A DNA stretch of 64,000 nt from Phycisphaerae bacterium RAS1 (GTDB taxonomy: Bacteria; Planctomycetota; Phycisphaerae; UBA1845; Fen-1342). The stretch covers positions 1,612,001 to 1,676,000 of the forward strand of contig SMLU01000001.1 in assembly GCA_007859745.1 (NCBI GenBank), written 5' to 3'. The position numbers were made by a program, and so were the translations under genes. How positions within the stretch are numbered: the first letter of the stretch is position 1; each line of letters opens with the position of its first letter. The notes below the pieces were generated by a model. It did no database searches and was not told where the DNA came from. It was given only the letters and a program-made list of their open reading frames with translations. Below are positions 50,247-57,972 of the stretch, in pieces.

Positions 50247-50678
50247 TCAGTGCGGCGATGGCGTCAGCAGCGCGATTCGCGGATAGAGTTTCAAGCCCCG
50301 CTCACGCAACGTGACATCCGCGGTAATCATCTCAGCCGCGTAGGTCTTCGCGGCAGCGACATACAAGCAGTCCGCGAGTCCATGCCGCGCGCCAAGCGCA
50401 AAGTCGAGAGCTTGCGGCAGTAGCTCTTCGGCGGGAAGAAGGTCCAGGGCCTCATTCCGCAACAGATCATCCCACTGGGCACAGGCCACGCGGGCGGCGC
50501 CTTCGTCGAGAGCGTTATTGCGGAATCGACGAACGATCGCGCCGGTGACTTCAAAGCGGATGAGGGAGGGAGCAATCAGCTTTTCGCCGTTGATAAGCAG
50601 GGCTTTCGCGGCTTCGCGGTCAGATTCGGCGAGCACCCATTTTGCCGCCACGCTCGCGTCCACGACGATCACGACCAA
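50247..50678 (-). CDS. VapC-like PIN-domain toxin
   Basis: A 143-residue PIN-domain ribonuclease. The acidic site is seen as D7 (VVDASVAAKW), E43 (RFEVTGAI), D103 (GLADCLYVAAAK) and D121 (ITADVTLRERG). Such toxins cleave tRNA or rRNA. Its start overlaps the antitoxin gene's end by 10 bp, the usual order with the antitoxin first. It likely stabilises the element. Confidence 0.9.
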   Translation of the reverse strand: MVVIVVDASVAAKWVLAESDREAAKALLINGEKLIAPSLIRFEVTGAIVRRFRNNALDEGAARVACAQWDDLLRNEALDLLPAEELLPQALDFALGARHGLADCLYVAAAKTYAAEMITADVTLRERGLKLYPRIALLTPSPH

Positions 50679-50911
50679 CGATCCCGCTCCTCGCGGATAC
50701 CGGGCGTCGAATCCGGCAGTTCGCCGTACTTGGCACGCATTTCTTCGTGATGTTTATCAAGCCGCTCGACGAGCTCGCGACGCGGCCGCATGGCTTCCGC
50801 GGTTAACACCGCGTCAATCAAGCTCGCCAGGCTGCGCCCTTCTCTCGCCGCCCGTGCGCGAAGCATGTCGATGATGTCTTTATTGATGTTGCGGACACGT
50901 AGTTCTCCCAT
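50669..50911 (-). CDS. FitA/VapB-like ribbon-helix-helix antitoxin
   Basis: An 80-residue protein beginning MGELRVRNINKDIIDMLRAR, the Arc/FitA ribbon-helix-helix, followed by a C-terminal toxin-binding tail (EEMRAKYGELPDSTPG). Start at 50,911 with GAGAAGG upstream. It would neutralise the PIN toxin and repress the pair. Confidence 0.85.
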   Translation of the reverse strand: MGELRVRNINKDIIDMLRARAAREGRSLASLIDAVLTAEAMRPRRELVERLDKHHEEMRAKYGELPDSTPGIREERDRWS

Positions 50912-51092
50912 ACATATTGCCTTCTCATGGTTGTTTCTTTGATAATGGCACAGCGGGTGAATGGGCGCAACAACAATCTGCGTCCACGGCAACAGCCGTG
51001 TCCGCAGACGCTCACACGGTCCGATTCCTATTGATAATATATTTTATCGTGCTATCCTCGCGGCACTTCACCACTCCAACCCAGATGTCCTT

Positions 51093-52109
51093 ATGCCGTT
51101 CGATGTCCCCACTCCCCAGACCGTCCATCCCGTTCAAACTACCCGCCGGCTGACCGATGACCAGTTTCTCCGTCTGGCCGCAGTTCCGCCGGAAGTGGAA
51201 TGGTTCGCCAACCTCACCAATCCGAACACGCGCCGCGCCTACGAGAACGACGTGCGCGACTTCATGGCATTCGCCGGCATCGTGCGGCCGGGAGAGTTCC
51301 GGCAGGTGACGCGGGCGCACGTCATCGCATGGCGGGATACGCTCCGCGCGCAGCCGGTGGAGGGCGGCAACGGGGATCGATGCCTGTCGCCGGCATCCAT
51401 CCGCCGCAGGCTCTCGGCGCTGGGTTCGCTGTTCGACTATCTGTGCGACAGGAACGCCGTCACTCACAACCCGGTAGACGGCATCGAGCGTCCCAACGAA
51501 GGCGTCAACGAGGGCAAGACGCCGGCGATCGGCGATGCCCAGGCCCACCGCCTGCTGGACGCACCATCGAAACATACGCTAAAGGGCATCCGCGACCGGG
51601 CTATTCTCGCCGTGCTGCTTTATCACGGGCTGCGCCGCGACGAATTGTGCAAGCTTCGGGTCCGCGACCTTCAGGAGCGACGCGGCGTCAAATGCCTCCG
51701 CGTTCACGGCAAGGGCCGCCACGGAGCGAAGATTCGCTATGTCGAAGCCCATCCGGCGGCGCTGGAGCGCATCGCCGAATATCTCACGCTTGCCGGTCAC
51801 GGCGAGGACATGGACGGGCCGCTGTTTCGGCCGATGCGGAATCGCGGGAACGTGAACCAGCCGTTGACCGCGGGCGCTATATATATATGCGTGGCAAAAC
51901 ACTATGCCCGCGCCGCCGGCATCAGCGACTGCGAATTCCGCGTGCATAGCCTGCGGGCAACCGCTGCGACGAACGCTCTGGAGCACGGCGCCGACATTGC
52001 CAAAGTGCAGGCGTGGCTTGGCCATGCGAGCGTTGCGACGACGCGGCTCTACGACAAGCGCGAGAGCCGGCCGGAGGATTCACCGACATTCAAGGTGTCG
52101 TACTCGTAA
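51093..52109 (+). CDS. tyrosine recombinase (integrase)
   Basis: A 338-residue phage-type integrase. The N-terminal SAM-like domain includes [20 protein letters not shown]. Catalytic residues are visible: Arg in [14 protein letters not shown], Lys in [16 protein letters not shown], HxxR in [18 protein letters not shown], His in [10 protein letters not shown] and the Tyr in TRLYDKRES. Its 3' end (51,915-52,135) is repeated at 52,842-53,062. The promoter region 50,990-51,090 is AT-rich with a TAATAT-like box. Probably mobilises a nested cassette. Confidence 0.9.
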   Translation: MPFDVPTPQTVHPVQTTRRLTDDQFLRLAAVPPEVEWFANLTNPNTRRAYENDVRDFMAFAGIVRPGEFRQVTRAHVIAWRDTLRAQPVEGGNGDRCLSPASIRRRLSALGSLFDYLCDRNAVTHNPVDGIERPNEGVNEGKTPAIGDAQAHRLLDAPSKHTLKGIRDRAILAVLLYHGLRRDELCKLRVRDLQERRGVKCLRVHGKGRHGAKIRYVEAHPAALERIAEYLTLAGHGEDMDGPLFRPMRNRGNVNQPLTAGAIYICVAKHYARAAGISDCEFRVHSLRATAATNALEHGADIAKVQAWLGHASVATTRLYDKRESRPEDSPTFKVSYS

Positions 52110-52135
52110 CCGACAATCCGCCACAAGGCCGCTGC
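51915..52135 (+). repeat. 221-bp direct repeat, copy 1 (integrase 3' end)
   Basis: The last 195 bp of the integrase gene plus 26 bp after its stop match 52,842-53,062 with a few substitutions (offset 927 bp). Both copies end at GGCCGCTGC. Confidence 0.9.
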
Positions 52136-52159
52136 ATCTCGGCCTGCGGCCTGCGTCGC

Positions 52160-52408
52160 GTCGAAGTGCATGAAATGCAGAAGCGTCGGTTGCGGGCGGC
52201 CGGGCGACCCGACAACCTATCGTCGCATGTCTTCCGCGCGACTAAGGCAACTGATTTGCTTGGCCATGGAGTGCCGCTGAAAGACGTGCAGTACCTGCTT
52301 GGCCATGCCGAATCGCGTACGACGCGGCTTTACGATCGCCATCGAAGAGAGATCACTCGCAATATCGTCAAGCGCATGCCGATCCAGTTTTGTATCGGGC
52401 TAGGTTGA
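52160..52408 (+). pseudogene. tyrosine recombinase C-terminal fragment
   Basis: An 82-residue open stretch encodes only the C-terminal end of a second integrase: NLSSHVFRATKATDLLGHGV, then VQYLLGHAESRTTRLYDRHR with the catalytic HxxR equivalent, His and Tyr. It differs from the intact integrase next to it, so it is the remnant of another one. The 5' part is missing. Confidence 0.7.
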
Positions 52409-52442
52409 CTGTCCATTTTCCCGCCAACCACGAAACCGAAGA

Positions 52443-52712
52443 TCAGCCGGCCGGAACTCCCAGGATGCCCTCGGTCTCAGCGGGCCGTCCGCCCGGCGCG
52501 GGCCTCCACGTCCAGTCTTCATATCTCCAATACCCATTGGCATCAGATGCGATTCGTCTCTCCTCCCCGAAGTCGTTGAGACAGATATTGATCAGACCGG
52601 GCAGTTCGCACCGATGGTTCACGGTGCCAAGGCAGCGAGGCCATGCCTGCGCGGGCTTCGCACTGCCGATGAGCGCTGCTGCAAGCAGCGCATATGTACT
52701 CATGTGATTCAT
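52443..52712 (-). CDS. small secreted protein
   Basis: An 89-residue protein with a signal peptide (STYALLAAALIGSAKPAQA) cleaved before a Trp (AQAW). The mature part has three Cys (WPRCLG, HRCELPGLINICLN) and a Trp-rich turn (GYWRYEDWTWRPAPG). No family is recognised. The start at 52,712 is preceded by GGAGGGG. A TATAGT -10-like box lies upstream on the minus strand near 52,741, without an 11-bp repeat array in that direction. Confidence 0.6.
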   Translation of the reverse strand: MNHMSTYALLAAALIGSAKPAQAWPRCLGTVNHRCELPGLINICLNDFGEERRIASDANGYWRYEDWTWRPAPGGRPAETEGILGVPAG

Positions 52713-52793
52713 GCTCCCCTCCATGTTGTTACCACCCTACTATACACCATGATACACACCACCGTGAAGCATACAAGCCGATCAGTGCCACAG

Positions 52794-52842
52794 TTTCATC
52801 AAACTGCCACGATTCTGTCACGCAACTGTAACATACACGCTG
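52794..52842 (+). promoter_or_regulatory. Pho-box-like array without its -10 (orphan promoter)
   Basis: TTTCA, TGCCA, TGTCA and TGTAA begin at 52,794, 52,805, 52,816 and 52,827, in 11-bp register. The expected -10 would start at 52,843, and the integrase-end repeat begins at 52,842, so the promoter is cut off at that point. Confidence 0.6.
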
Positions 52843-53036
52843 CCGGCATCACTGACTGCGAATTCCGCGTGCATGGCCTGCGGGCGACCGCTGCGACGAA
52901 CGCGCTGGAGCACGGCGCGGACATCGCCAAGGTGCAGGCATGGCTTGGCCATGCGAGCGTTGCGACGACGCGGCTCTACGACAAGCGCGAGAGCCGGCCA
53001 AAGGATTCACCGACATTCAAGGTGTCGTACTCGTAA
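52842..53036 (+). pseudogene. duplicated 3' end of the tyrosine recombinase
   Basis: Encodes the last 64 or so residues of the upstream integrase ([20 protein letters not shown] onward) with several changes (S to T, S to G, E to K). It lacks the rest of the gene and any start signal. The repeat continues to 53,062. Confidence 0.9.
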
Positions 53037-53207
53037 CCGACAATCCGCCACAAGGCCGCTGCTTCTTCTGAATAGTCGCATGGGCCTGATTCCGTGAGAG
53101 GGGCGTAGCGCAGCCAACGGTAACTGACAAAGACACGCTCATTCAGCGGGTTACCCGATGAAGGACCCCACCGGTTACCCGCAACCCGCCATCAGTGCGC
53201 AGCCACT

Positions 53208-53262
53208 TGTCACATAAATGTCACACAATTGTCATCAAACGGCAACATTGTGCTGTTATGCT
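53208..53262 (+). promoter_or_regulatory. Pho-box-like promoter 2
   Basis: TGTCA begins at 53,208, 53,219 and 53,230, and a weak fourth (GGCAA) at 53,241, all 11 bp apart. TATGCT begins at 53,257, exactly 16 bp after the fourth. It reads towards 53,352. The leader is about 85 nt. Confidence 0.72.
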
Positions 53263-53351
53263 GGATCAATAAGCTCACATCTGCAGCATCAATACATGCC
53301 GCCGGACGACGCTTGAGTACATCACAAGCAACCACTCTTGGGGAGGAGACA

Positions 53352-53807
53352 ATGAACACACGAACATTATCGACGCAGGCCCTGCGTCGTACATCTGCGC
53401 TGGCGACACTTGCGCTGCTCACGCTTGCACAAGCGTCCGAGGCGCGCGCGTGGGACACCGACACCGGCGAGTGCGCCGCTCGCTGCTGGTATGATTCGCC
53501 AACAGCAGAAGGCCGGCTTGCCTATCGTAGCCGGGCTACTGGGCGCGAGTGGCAGACTTCGCTCGGGCCGATTGAATGGGCGTGGTTATTTGACCAGTTG
53601 CACTCACGTTGCCAGGCGGCGGTAGCGGAAGCGGTGTGCTCTCTGTCGAGGCGACTCGGAGACGGCTGCACCGTTATTCGTGTATCGAGTTTTTGTGATG
53701 ACCTGGGCTACAAGGCACTCCCGAGGCTCCCCGGCCTTCCAAGCCCCGTGTGTCAATCGTCCTTTACGGTACCGTGCCCTTCCGGCGACGACGCGTCGGC
53801 ACGATAG
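53352..53807 (+). CDS. small secreted Cys-containing protein
   Basis: A 151-residue protein. The signal peptide (SALATLALLTLAQASEARA) is cleaved before Trp (ARAW). The mature part has nine Cys, for example TGECAARCWYDSP, LHSRCQAAVAEAVCSLS and GDGCTVIRVSSFCDDLG. No family is recognised. It starts with GGAGGAG upstream, below Pho-box-like promoter 2, and lies directly upstream of the nucleotidyltransferase gene. Confidence 0.65.
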   Translation: MNTRTLSTQALRRTSALATLALLTLAQASEARAWDTDTGECAARCWYDSPTAEGRLAYRSRATGREWQTSLGPIEWAWLFDQLHSRCQAAVAEAVCSLSRRLGDGCTVIRVSSFCDDLGYKALPRLPGLPSPVCQSSFTVPCPSGDDASAR

Positions 53808-53824
53808 AGTCCAGCCGCGTGCCG

Positions 53825-54910
53825 ATGTTACGCCATACGCCAGGCCGCGATATCGCGGCCCGGTTTGCGGCGAATACCGGAGTCGAACAGATGTTGCGGC
53901 TACTCAGGGGCGCCGGCATCGAAACGGTTTATGTTGGTGGATGCGTTCGCGACGGACTACTCGGCACCTGGCCCGCCGATTTCGATATGCTGATAGCTGC
54001 CCCGCTGCCTGACGCGCAGGCTCTTCTGAGCGCGGCCGGGTTCCCTTCCAATATACTGGCATCCTGGCTTGGACCAGTGCGGACGCTCGTGCGAGGGGAG
54101 CAGTTCGATCTCATACATGCCTGGCCCGGCTGCCCGACCCTGTCATTCGCGCAGTCGGTCGACTGGTATGTTGATCAGGCGGATTTTACTATCAATGCCA
54201 TGTACTTGACGACGGAAGGCGGGCTGACCGACCGGCATGGCGGTGCTGCTGACCTTGACGCCGGTATCGTCCGATTCATGGGCGATCCCTGCGAGGCACT
54301 TCGAGCCAACATACGGCAAATCGTGCGGTATTTTCGATTTCTCGCATGGTACGGCAAGGGAACGCCGCACGGCCCAAGCCTGGAAGCAGCAATTGCCGAC
54401 GCGCGGCACATGGCTGACACCGACAGCGAGAGGGCCCGCAACGAAGCGATCAAGCTTCTCAGCGCTCCCCGGCCTTACGACGTGCTTTCGCTGATGCATC
54501 AGCGCGGCGTCCTCAAATACGCACTTGGTGTCGCGATTGAGGGCACAGACTGGCTGGAACGCCTAGCCCGAATCGAGCGGATTCTCGGCGTCCCGTCCGG
54601 CTGGCAGGTGCGGCTGGGGGCATTGTTGCTGTCGGCGTGCATGTCGCCCGATGCTGCCCTTGAGCACGTGGTCCAGTACTGGCAGCTAGAACCCAAGCAC
54701 GCCGAACGCGTTGCGCTAATCGTGGATTATGCACTCTGTCTCGACCCAACGGCAGCCGAGCCAGCGCCAGGAGCGCCGGACCACATTCCCGACGCGGCGG
54801 TGCTGCGCGACGCTCTGCTGCTGCGCTGGCTGTATGAAGCGGATAGTGAAGCGGTGATACCACACTACATGCGCGCCTTAGCGGCTATCCAGGTCGCACC
54901 TGATATGTGA
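53825..54910 (+). CDS. CCA-adding-enzyme/poly(A)-polymerase-like nucleotidyltransferase
   Basis: A 361-residue class II nucleotidyltransferase homologue. The head has YVGGCVRDGLLGTWPADFDM with the GG, RD and DxD elements. The neck begins at ADFTINAMYLTTEGGLTDRH. The phrase ANIRQIVRYFRFLAWYG matches the RxxRF motif, although the usual Glu-Asp before it is missing, as is the Arg pair before DFTINA. SERARNEAIKLLSA matches the ERxxxE motif. The host must have its own CCA enzyme, so a different substrate is possible. Start is uncertain (GTG 53,750 and GTG 53,819 also fit). It is probably co-transcribed with the secreted-protein gene before it. Confidence 0.75.
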   Translation: MLRHTPGRDIAARFAANTGVEQMLRLLRGAGIETVYVGGCVRDGLLGTWPADFDMLIAAPLPDAQALLSAAGFPSNILASWLGPVRTLVRGEQFDLIHAWPGCPTLSFAQSVDWYVDQADFTINAMYLTTEGGLTDRHGGAADLDAGIVRFMGDPCEALRANIRQIVRYFRFLAWYGKGTPHGPSLEAAIADARHMADTDSERARNEAIKLLSAPRPYDVLSLMHQRGVLKYALGVAIEGTDWLERLARIERILGVPSGWQVRLGALLLSACMSPDAALEHVVQYWQLEPKHAERVALIVDYALCLDPTAAEPAPGAPDHIPDAAVLRDALLLRWLYEADSEAVIPHYMRALAAIQVAPDM

Positions 54911-54919
54911 CGGCGCGAT

Positions 54920-54974
54920 AGTCACGCAACTGTCACCATACTGTCATAATACTGTCACATATCACTGGTATAGT
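54920..54974 (+). promoter_or_regulatory. Pho-box-like promoter 3
   Basis: AGTCA, TGTCA, TGTCA and TGTCA begin at 54,920, 54,931, 54,942 and 54,953. TATAGT begins at 54,969, exactly 16 bp after the last. The strongest array in the window. It reads towards the small ORF at 55,050 and the sigma-like gene. Confidence 0.78.
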
Positions 54975-55049
54975 GTGAAGACGCGCCCGAATACCGCAGC
55001 GATTGTTGCCTTGCCGGGCCGTGTCACAACCGATCGTCATGGAGGATAT

Positions 55050-55139
55050 ATGATCACACTTTCTAAACGCAACGACTCGGCCCGCCCGCGCCGCGCCGGG
55101 GTGCAAAGTGTCACGGAATCGTCACATACATGTCTGTAG
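55050..55139 (+). CDS. 29-residue ORF downstream of Pho-box-like promoter 3
   Basis: Begins MITLSKRNDSARPRRAGVQS and ends ESSHTCL. A strong GGAGG lies 5 nt before the ATG, so translation is likely. The 3' half overlaps the next 11-bp repeat array. It may be a leader peptide or a small cargo protein; no function is known. Confidence 0.45.
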   Translation: MITLSKRNDSARPRRAGVQSVTESSHTCL

Positions 55140-55141
55140 CG
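55109..55141 (+). promoter_or_regulatory. Pho-box-like array 4
   Basis: TGTCA, CGTCA and TGTCT begin at 55,109, 55,120 and 55,131, again 11 bp apart. No good -10 box stands at the usual distance, so activity is uncertain. It precedes the 49-residue ORF and the sigma-like gene. Confidence 0.5.
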
Positions 55142-55179
55142 GGCATGAGGCGGAACGCCAATCACATCAGGGGGGTCAC

Positions 55180-55329
55180 ATGGGAGTGCCGATGATACAT
55201 CTCAATCGTATGCGCGTCAGCGCAGACGTAAGCGATGAGGCAAGAGCGAATGGGCCGGCTGTGCTGGCCCCGCAGCTGGCCACCGCCACCAGAGTCGGAA
55301 CATCGGCAGCGAAGGGACACAGTCGGTGA
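55180..55329 (+). CDS. small hypothetical protein coupled to the sigma-like gene
   Basis: A 49-residue protein (MGVPMIHLNRMRVSADVSDE...) with AGGGGGG before its ATG. Its stop overlaps the GTG of the next gene in GTGA, so the two are translated together. It might be an anti-sigma peptide or just a leader; no domain is seen. Confidence 0.5.
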   Translation: MGVPMIHLNRMRVSADVSDEARANGPAVLAPQLATATRVGTSAAKGHSR

Positions 55330-56372
55330 GCAGCGTCGGCATTCTGCACCCGCTCAGAAGGCCGGCCATGTCGCCGACGCCGAATCTCATTGATCCGAAG
55401 GTCGTTCCCTATCACGGTCCGGCTGAGTTGGAGGAGAGCTGGAGACAGTTTGTCCAGACCTACACGCATCAAGGCACCAGCGCCTATAACGCGCGAAACG
55501 CCGCGCTTCTCAATGCAGTGGCTTTCGGCGACGGCGGCGCGGCGGCGCTGACGCGCGAGTATTCCGGCGATCCCGATGGGCTCACCCGGCTGCGGCGGAA
55601 CGTGGAGGACGCCATTCTCACCCTCGGCAATCTCACCGAACGTTTGGCGCCGATGCGGCTGCTGCACAAGACAATTGTCACGAGCCTCCTGGATCAATGG
55701 GTGGACGTTCGGACGCAGCATGGCGTTTACGCCTCTCCCACCGGCCCTGGCCTCACGGAGACAGAGCACAGTGCGCTGGCAGCCAGCGCTGCCGCCGCGA
55801 TCAAATCGCCCGTCGGGGGACTTCTGGCGGGCTCCCTGAGAATGGCGTTCGATCGGATTCTGGGCGCCGAACTACATCGGCTACGCGTCCGTGGCCGGGA
55901 CGATGAAGAGCGGGTCCCGGTGCTGGTTGAGGACGTGTTTCATCGGACGCTCTTCTCGTACGATCCCAGCCGCGGCGCACAATTCGGGAGCTTTCTTACC
56001 GGCGGTATCCGGAACTTCGTGCAGCAGAAACTGCGCCAGCTGAAGGGCGCGGCTCGCGTTCAGCGCAACACCGTATACTCGGTGAACTGGACCGCCGCTG
56101 ATCGGGCAGCGGCACAACCACCGGATGCAAGAATCTGCGTCACCGAGGATATCGAGCGGCTACGCCAGATGCTCGATTCCCTAGAGCCCTTATCACGACG
56201 CATCCTCGAACTACGGTTTGGCCTGGCAGATGGGATCGAGCACACCTACAAGGACATCGGCGCGAAGCTGGGCATAACGCTTCAGAATGCCCAGCAGAGG
56301 GTCGAGAGGGCCTTAAGCAGGTGCCGCGAGCACACCGGGGCCGGTACTTCCGGTCCGGGCAACTCTCGATAG
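55326..56372 (+). CDS. sigma-70-like transcription factor
   Basis: A 348-residue protein. A region-2-like part lies at LVEDVFHRTLFSYDPSRGAQ, then FGSFLTGGIRNFVQQKLRQL. Region 4 at the C-terminus reads LDSLEPLSRRILELRFGLAD, then YKDIGAKLGITLQNAQQRVE, a clear sigma-type HTH. The N-terminal 150 residues match nothing known. It starts with GTG coupled to the 49-residue ORF. The gene lies under Pho-box-like promoters 3 and 4, so it could relay that signal to other element genes. Confidence 0.75.
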   Translation: MSSVGILHPLRRPAMSPTPNLIDPKVVPYHGPAELEESWRQFVQTYTHQGTSAYNARNAALLNAVAFGDGGAAALTREYSGDPDGLTRLRRNVEDAILTLGNLTERLAPMRLLHKTIVTSLLDQWVDVRTQHGVYASPTGPGLTETEHSALAASAAAAIKSPVGGLLAGSLRMAFDRILGAELHRLRVRGRDDEERVPVLVEDVFHRTLFSYDPSRGAQFGSFLTGGIRNFVQQKLRQLKGAARVQRNTVYSVNWTAADRAAAQPPDARICVTEDIERLRQMLDSLEPLSRRILELRFGLADGIEHTYKDIGAKLGITLQNAQQRVERALSRCREHTGAGTSGPGNSR

Positions 56373-56412
56373 GACCGTGGCGGCAGCCGTCGCGGTCGGC
56401 CTGAGGCTCGAT

Positions 56413-56467
56413 CTTCATCAAAGTGTCACGGCATTGTCACAATACTGTCACATAAATACCATATGAT
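56413..56467 (+). promoter_or_regulatory. Pho-box-like promoter 5
   Basis: A weak CTTCA at 56,413 is followed by TGTCA at 56,424, 56,435 and 56,446, all 11 bp apart. TATGAT, a near-consensus -10, begins at 56,462, exactly 16 bp after the last. It reads towards 56,519. Confidence 0.78.
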
Positions 56468-56518
56468 AAACTGCGTGTGCACGCAAGGTGCGGCATATGT
56501 ATAGCAATGGAGAGTATT

Positions 56519-56872
56519 ATGATCAGACAGTTACTAATGGCAGCCACAATATGCGTGTTATGTATGCCAGCAACGGACGCGCGCGCCTGGGTACAGCCCG
56601 GCGGTGAGCCATTTCTGGATGGACTCGGCGGCAAGTCGGGAGGCGACTGGTGGCGATCAACGTATGGCGGGTTCTATATTGATCACGCCGTCGGAATCTA
56701 CCCGGGTCCGGTCTGCTCAACCAACATATTGTTTGGCCAGATCGAAGGCGGACCCGAAGCGGGGTACCTGTGCGTCTGGGCGTGCAGCGGCTCAAGCGGG
56801 TCGTACTTGATGAGCAATCCGCCGGATGAGGGCGGCACCTGCACCTGCCCGGCCGCGTGCGGCGCTCCATAG
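56519..56872 (+). CDS. small secreted Cys-containing protein
   Basis: A 117-residue protein. The signal peptide (LLMAATICVLCMPATDARA) is cleaved before Trp (ARAW). The mature part is rich in Gly, Trp and Tyr (GGKSGGDWWRSTYGGFYIDH) with Cys pairs at the end (CVWACSGS and CTCPAACGAP). No family is recognised. GGAG precedes the ATG and Pho-box-like promoter 5 lies about 55 nt upstream. Confidence 0.65.
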   Translation: MIRQLLMAATICVLCMPATDARAWVQPGGEPFLDGLGGKSGGDWWRSTYGGFYIDHAVGIYPGPVCSTNILFGQIEGGPEAGYLCVWACSGSSGSYLMSNPPDEGGTCTCPAACGAP

Positions 56873-56891
56873 TCCATTGGGGCACCGGTCA

Positions 56892-56909
56892 GCGGCGCAC
56901 ATGCGCCGC
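56892..56909 (+). terminator. hairpin after secreted-protein gene
   Basis: GCGGCGC (56,892-56,898) pairs with GCGCCGC (56,903-56,909) around ACAT. There is no T tract after it, so it may be a transcript-stabilising hairpin rather than a true terminator. Confidence 0.4.
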
Positions 56910-57025
56910 GGAGGATCGACCGGATTTGCTGTCACCCGGATGTGATCGTACCTGACGGCACGGCGAACGGGTGACACTACACATACAGGGTGACAATAGA
57001 CGCGCTGGTAATATATAGACAAGAC

Positions 57026-57871
57026 ATGAGCCTGTCAGCACTGAGTCGCCATGCACTGGGCACCGGGTGCGCCGGATGTGAGCGTCGACGATGCGCAGGC
57101 CAGACAGCCTTTACACTCGTCGAACTGTCGGTCGTACTGACCATCATTGCCTTACTGGCGGCGTTTATCCTGATTGGCCGGGACCTCATACGCAACGCGG
57201 AGCTGCGCGCGATCATTGACGAGCAGGAGAAGCTCGCGCTATCGATTCAGACCTTCCGGCTCAAATACAATGTATGGCCCGGCGACTATGCAGCGGCAAG
57301 CAGGGTATGGGGTACCGCCTACGACGGCAACCAGAACGGCGTGATTTCAATCAATATCGATGCCACGGGCGAACACCTGTATCTGTGGCAGCACCTGGCG
57401 CTCGCGCACATGATCAGCGGCGAGTATACGGGAATTCCCAATACGCCACCCACCTACGCGCTTCACGAGCCGGGCATCAATCTTTTTCGATCGCGATACG
57501 ATGCGACCGCAGGTTACGCATTATGGGACAACACGCAGAATGCCCTCGCCGGAGTGCTGTGGCCCTGCCATGCGGGTTCGCGCACCAAGTGCCTGGTGCT
57601 GTCGGCGAGACAGGAGCCGGTCAACAGCGTCTGGGCACCCCTGTCGGGTGCCGTGTTCCCGCGCGACGCATGGGCCATCGACGCCAAGATCGACGACGCG
57701 ATCGCCTACAGCGGCGGCGTGATCGGACTGACGGGCATGACCCGCGACCTTCTTACGGTGTATCCGCCCAACGCCTGTTCCGACGACATCTACGACATGG
57801 CGCCCGATCAGAACTACAATTACACGTCAAACCTCTCCGCCTGTACAATGATGTTTGTCCTGGAGCGCTGA
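57026..57871 (+). CDS. prepilin-like (type IV pilin/pseudopilin) protein
   Basis: A 281-residue protein with a prepilin-type N-terminus: TAFTLVELSVVLTIIALLAA, the F|TLVE processing site and the hydrophobic helix. The mature part has long loops with Trp, Gly and Asp (YNVWPGDYAAASRVWGTAYD, DGNQNGVISINIDATGE). Processing would need a prepilin peptidase from elsewhere. A start at GTG 56,990 is also possible. TAATAT near 57,008 is a candidate -10. Its partner secretion system is unknown; the host secretin at 17-19 kb is one possibility. Confidence 0.78.
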   Translation: MSLSALSRHALGTGCAGCERRRCAGQTAFTLVELSVVLTIIALLAAFILIGRDLIRNAELRAIIDEQEKLALSIQTFRLKYNVWPGDYAAASRVWGTAYDGNQNGVISINIDATGEHLYLWQHLALAHMISGEYTGIPNTPPTYALHEPGINLFRSRYDATAGYALWDNTQNALAGVLWPCHAGSRTKCLVLSARQEPVNSVWAPLSGAVFPRDAWAIDAKIDDAIAYSGGVIGLTGMTRDLLTVYPPNACSDDIYDMAPDQNYNYTSNLSACTMMFVLER

Positions 57872-57906
57872 TAGGATCGCCGGCGAGCCCGTGTCGCAAT
57901 CGCGAT

Positions 57907-57950
57907 TGTAACACAATTGTCATACAAGGCTGATGTGGTTGTGCTACGGT
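57907..57950 (+). promoter_or_regulatory. weak Pho-box-like promoter 6
   Basis: TGTAA at 57,907 and TGTCA at 57,918 are 11 bp apart. A third repeat is not recognisable at 57,929, but TACGGT begins 16 bp after that position (57,945). It precedes the 72-residue gene. Confidence 0.4.
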
Positions 57951-57972
57951 CGGGCAAGCGACAGGAGATCAC

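Noticed and set aside
46082-56467. Iterons of a replication origin
   Set aside because: The 11-bp repeats occur as short arrays before separate genes, each with a -10 box at fixed distance, and no Rep gene is near. Promoter operators explain them better.
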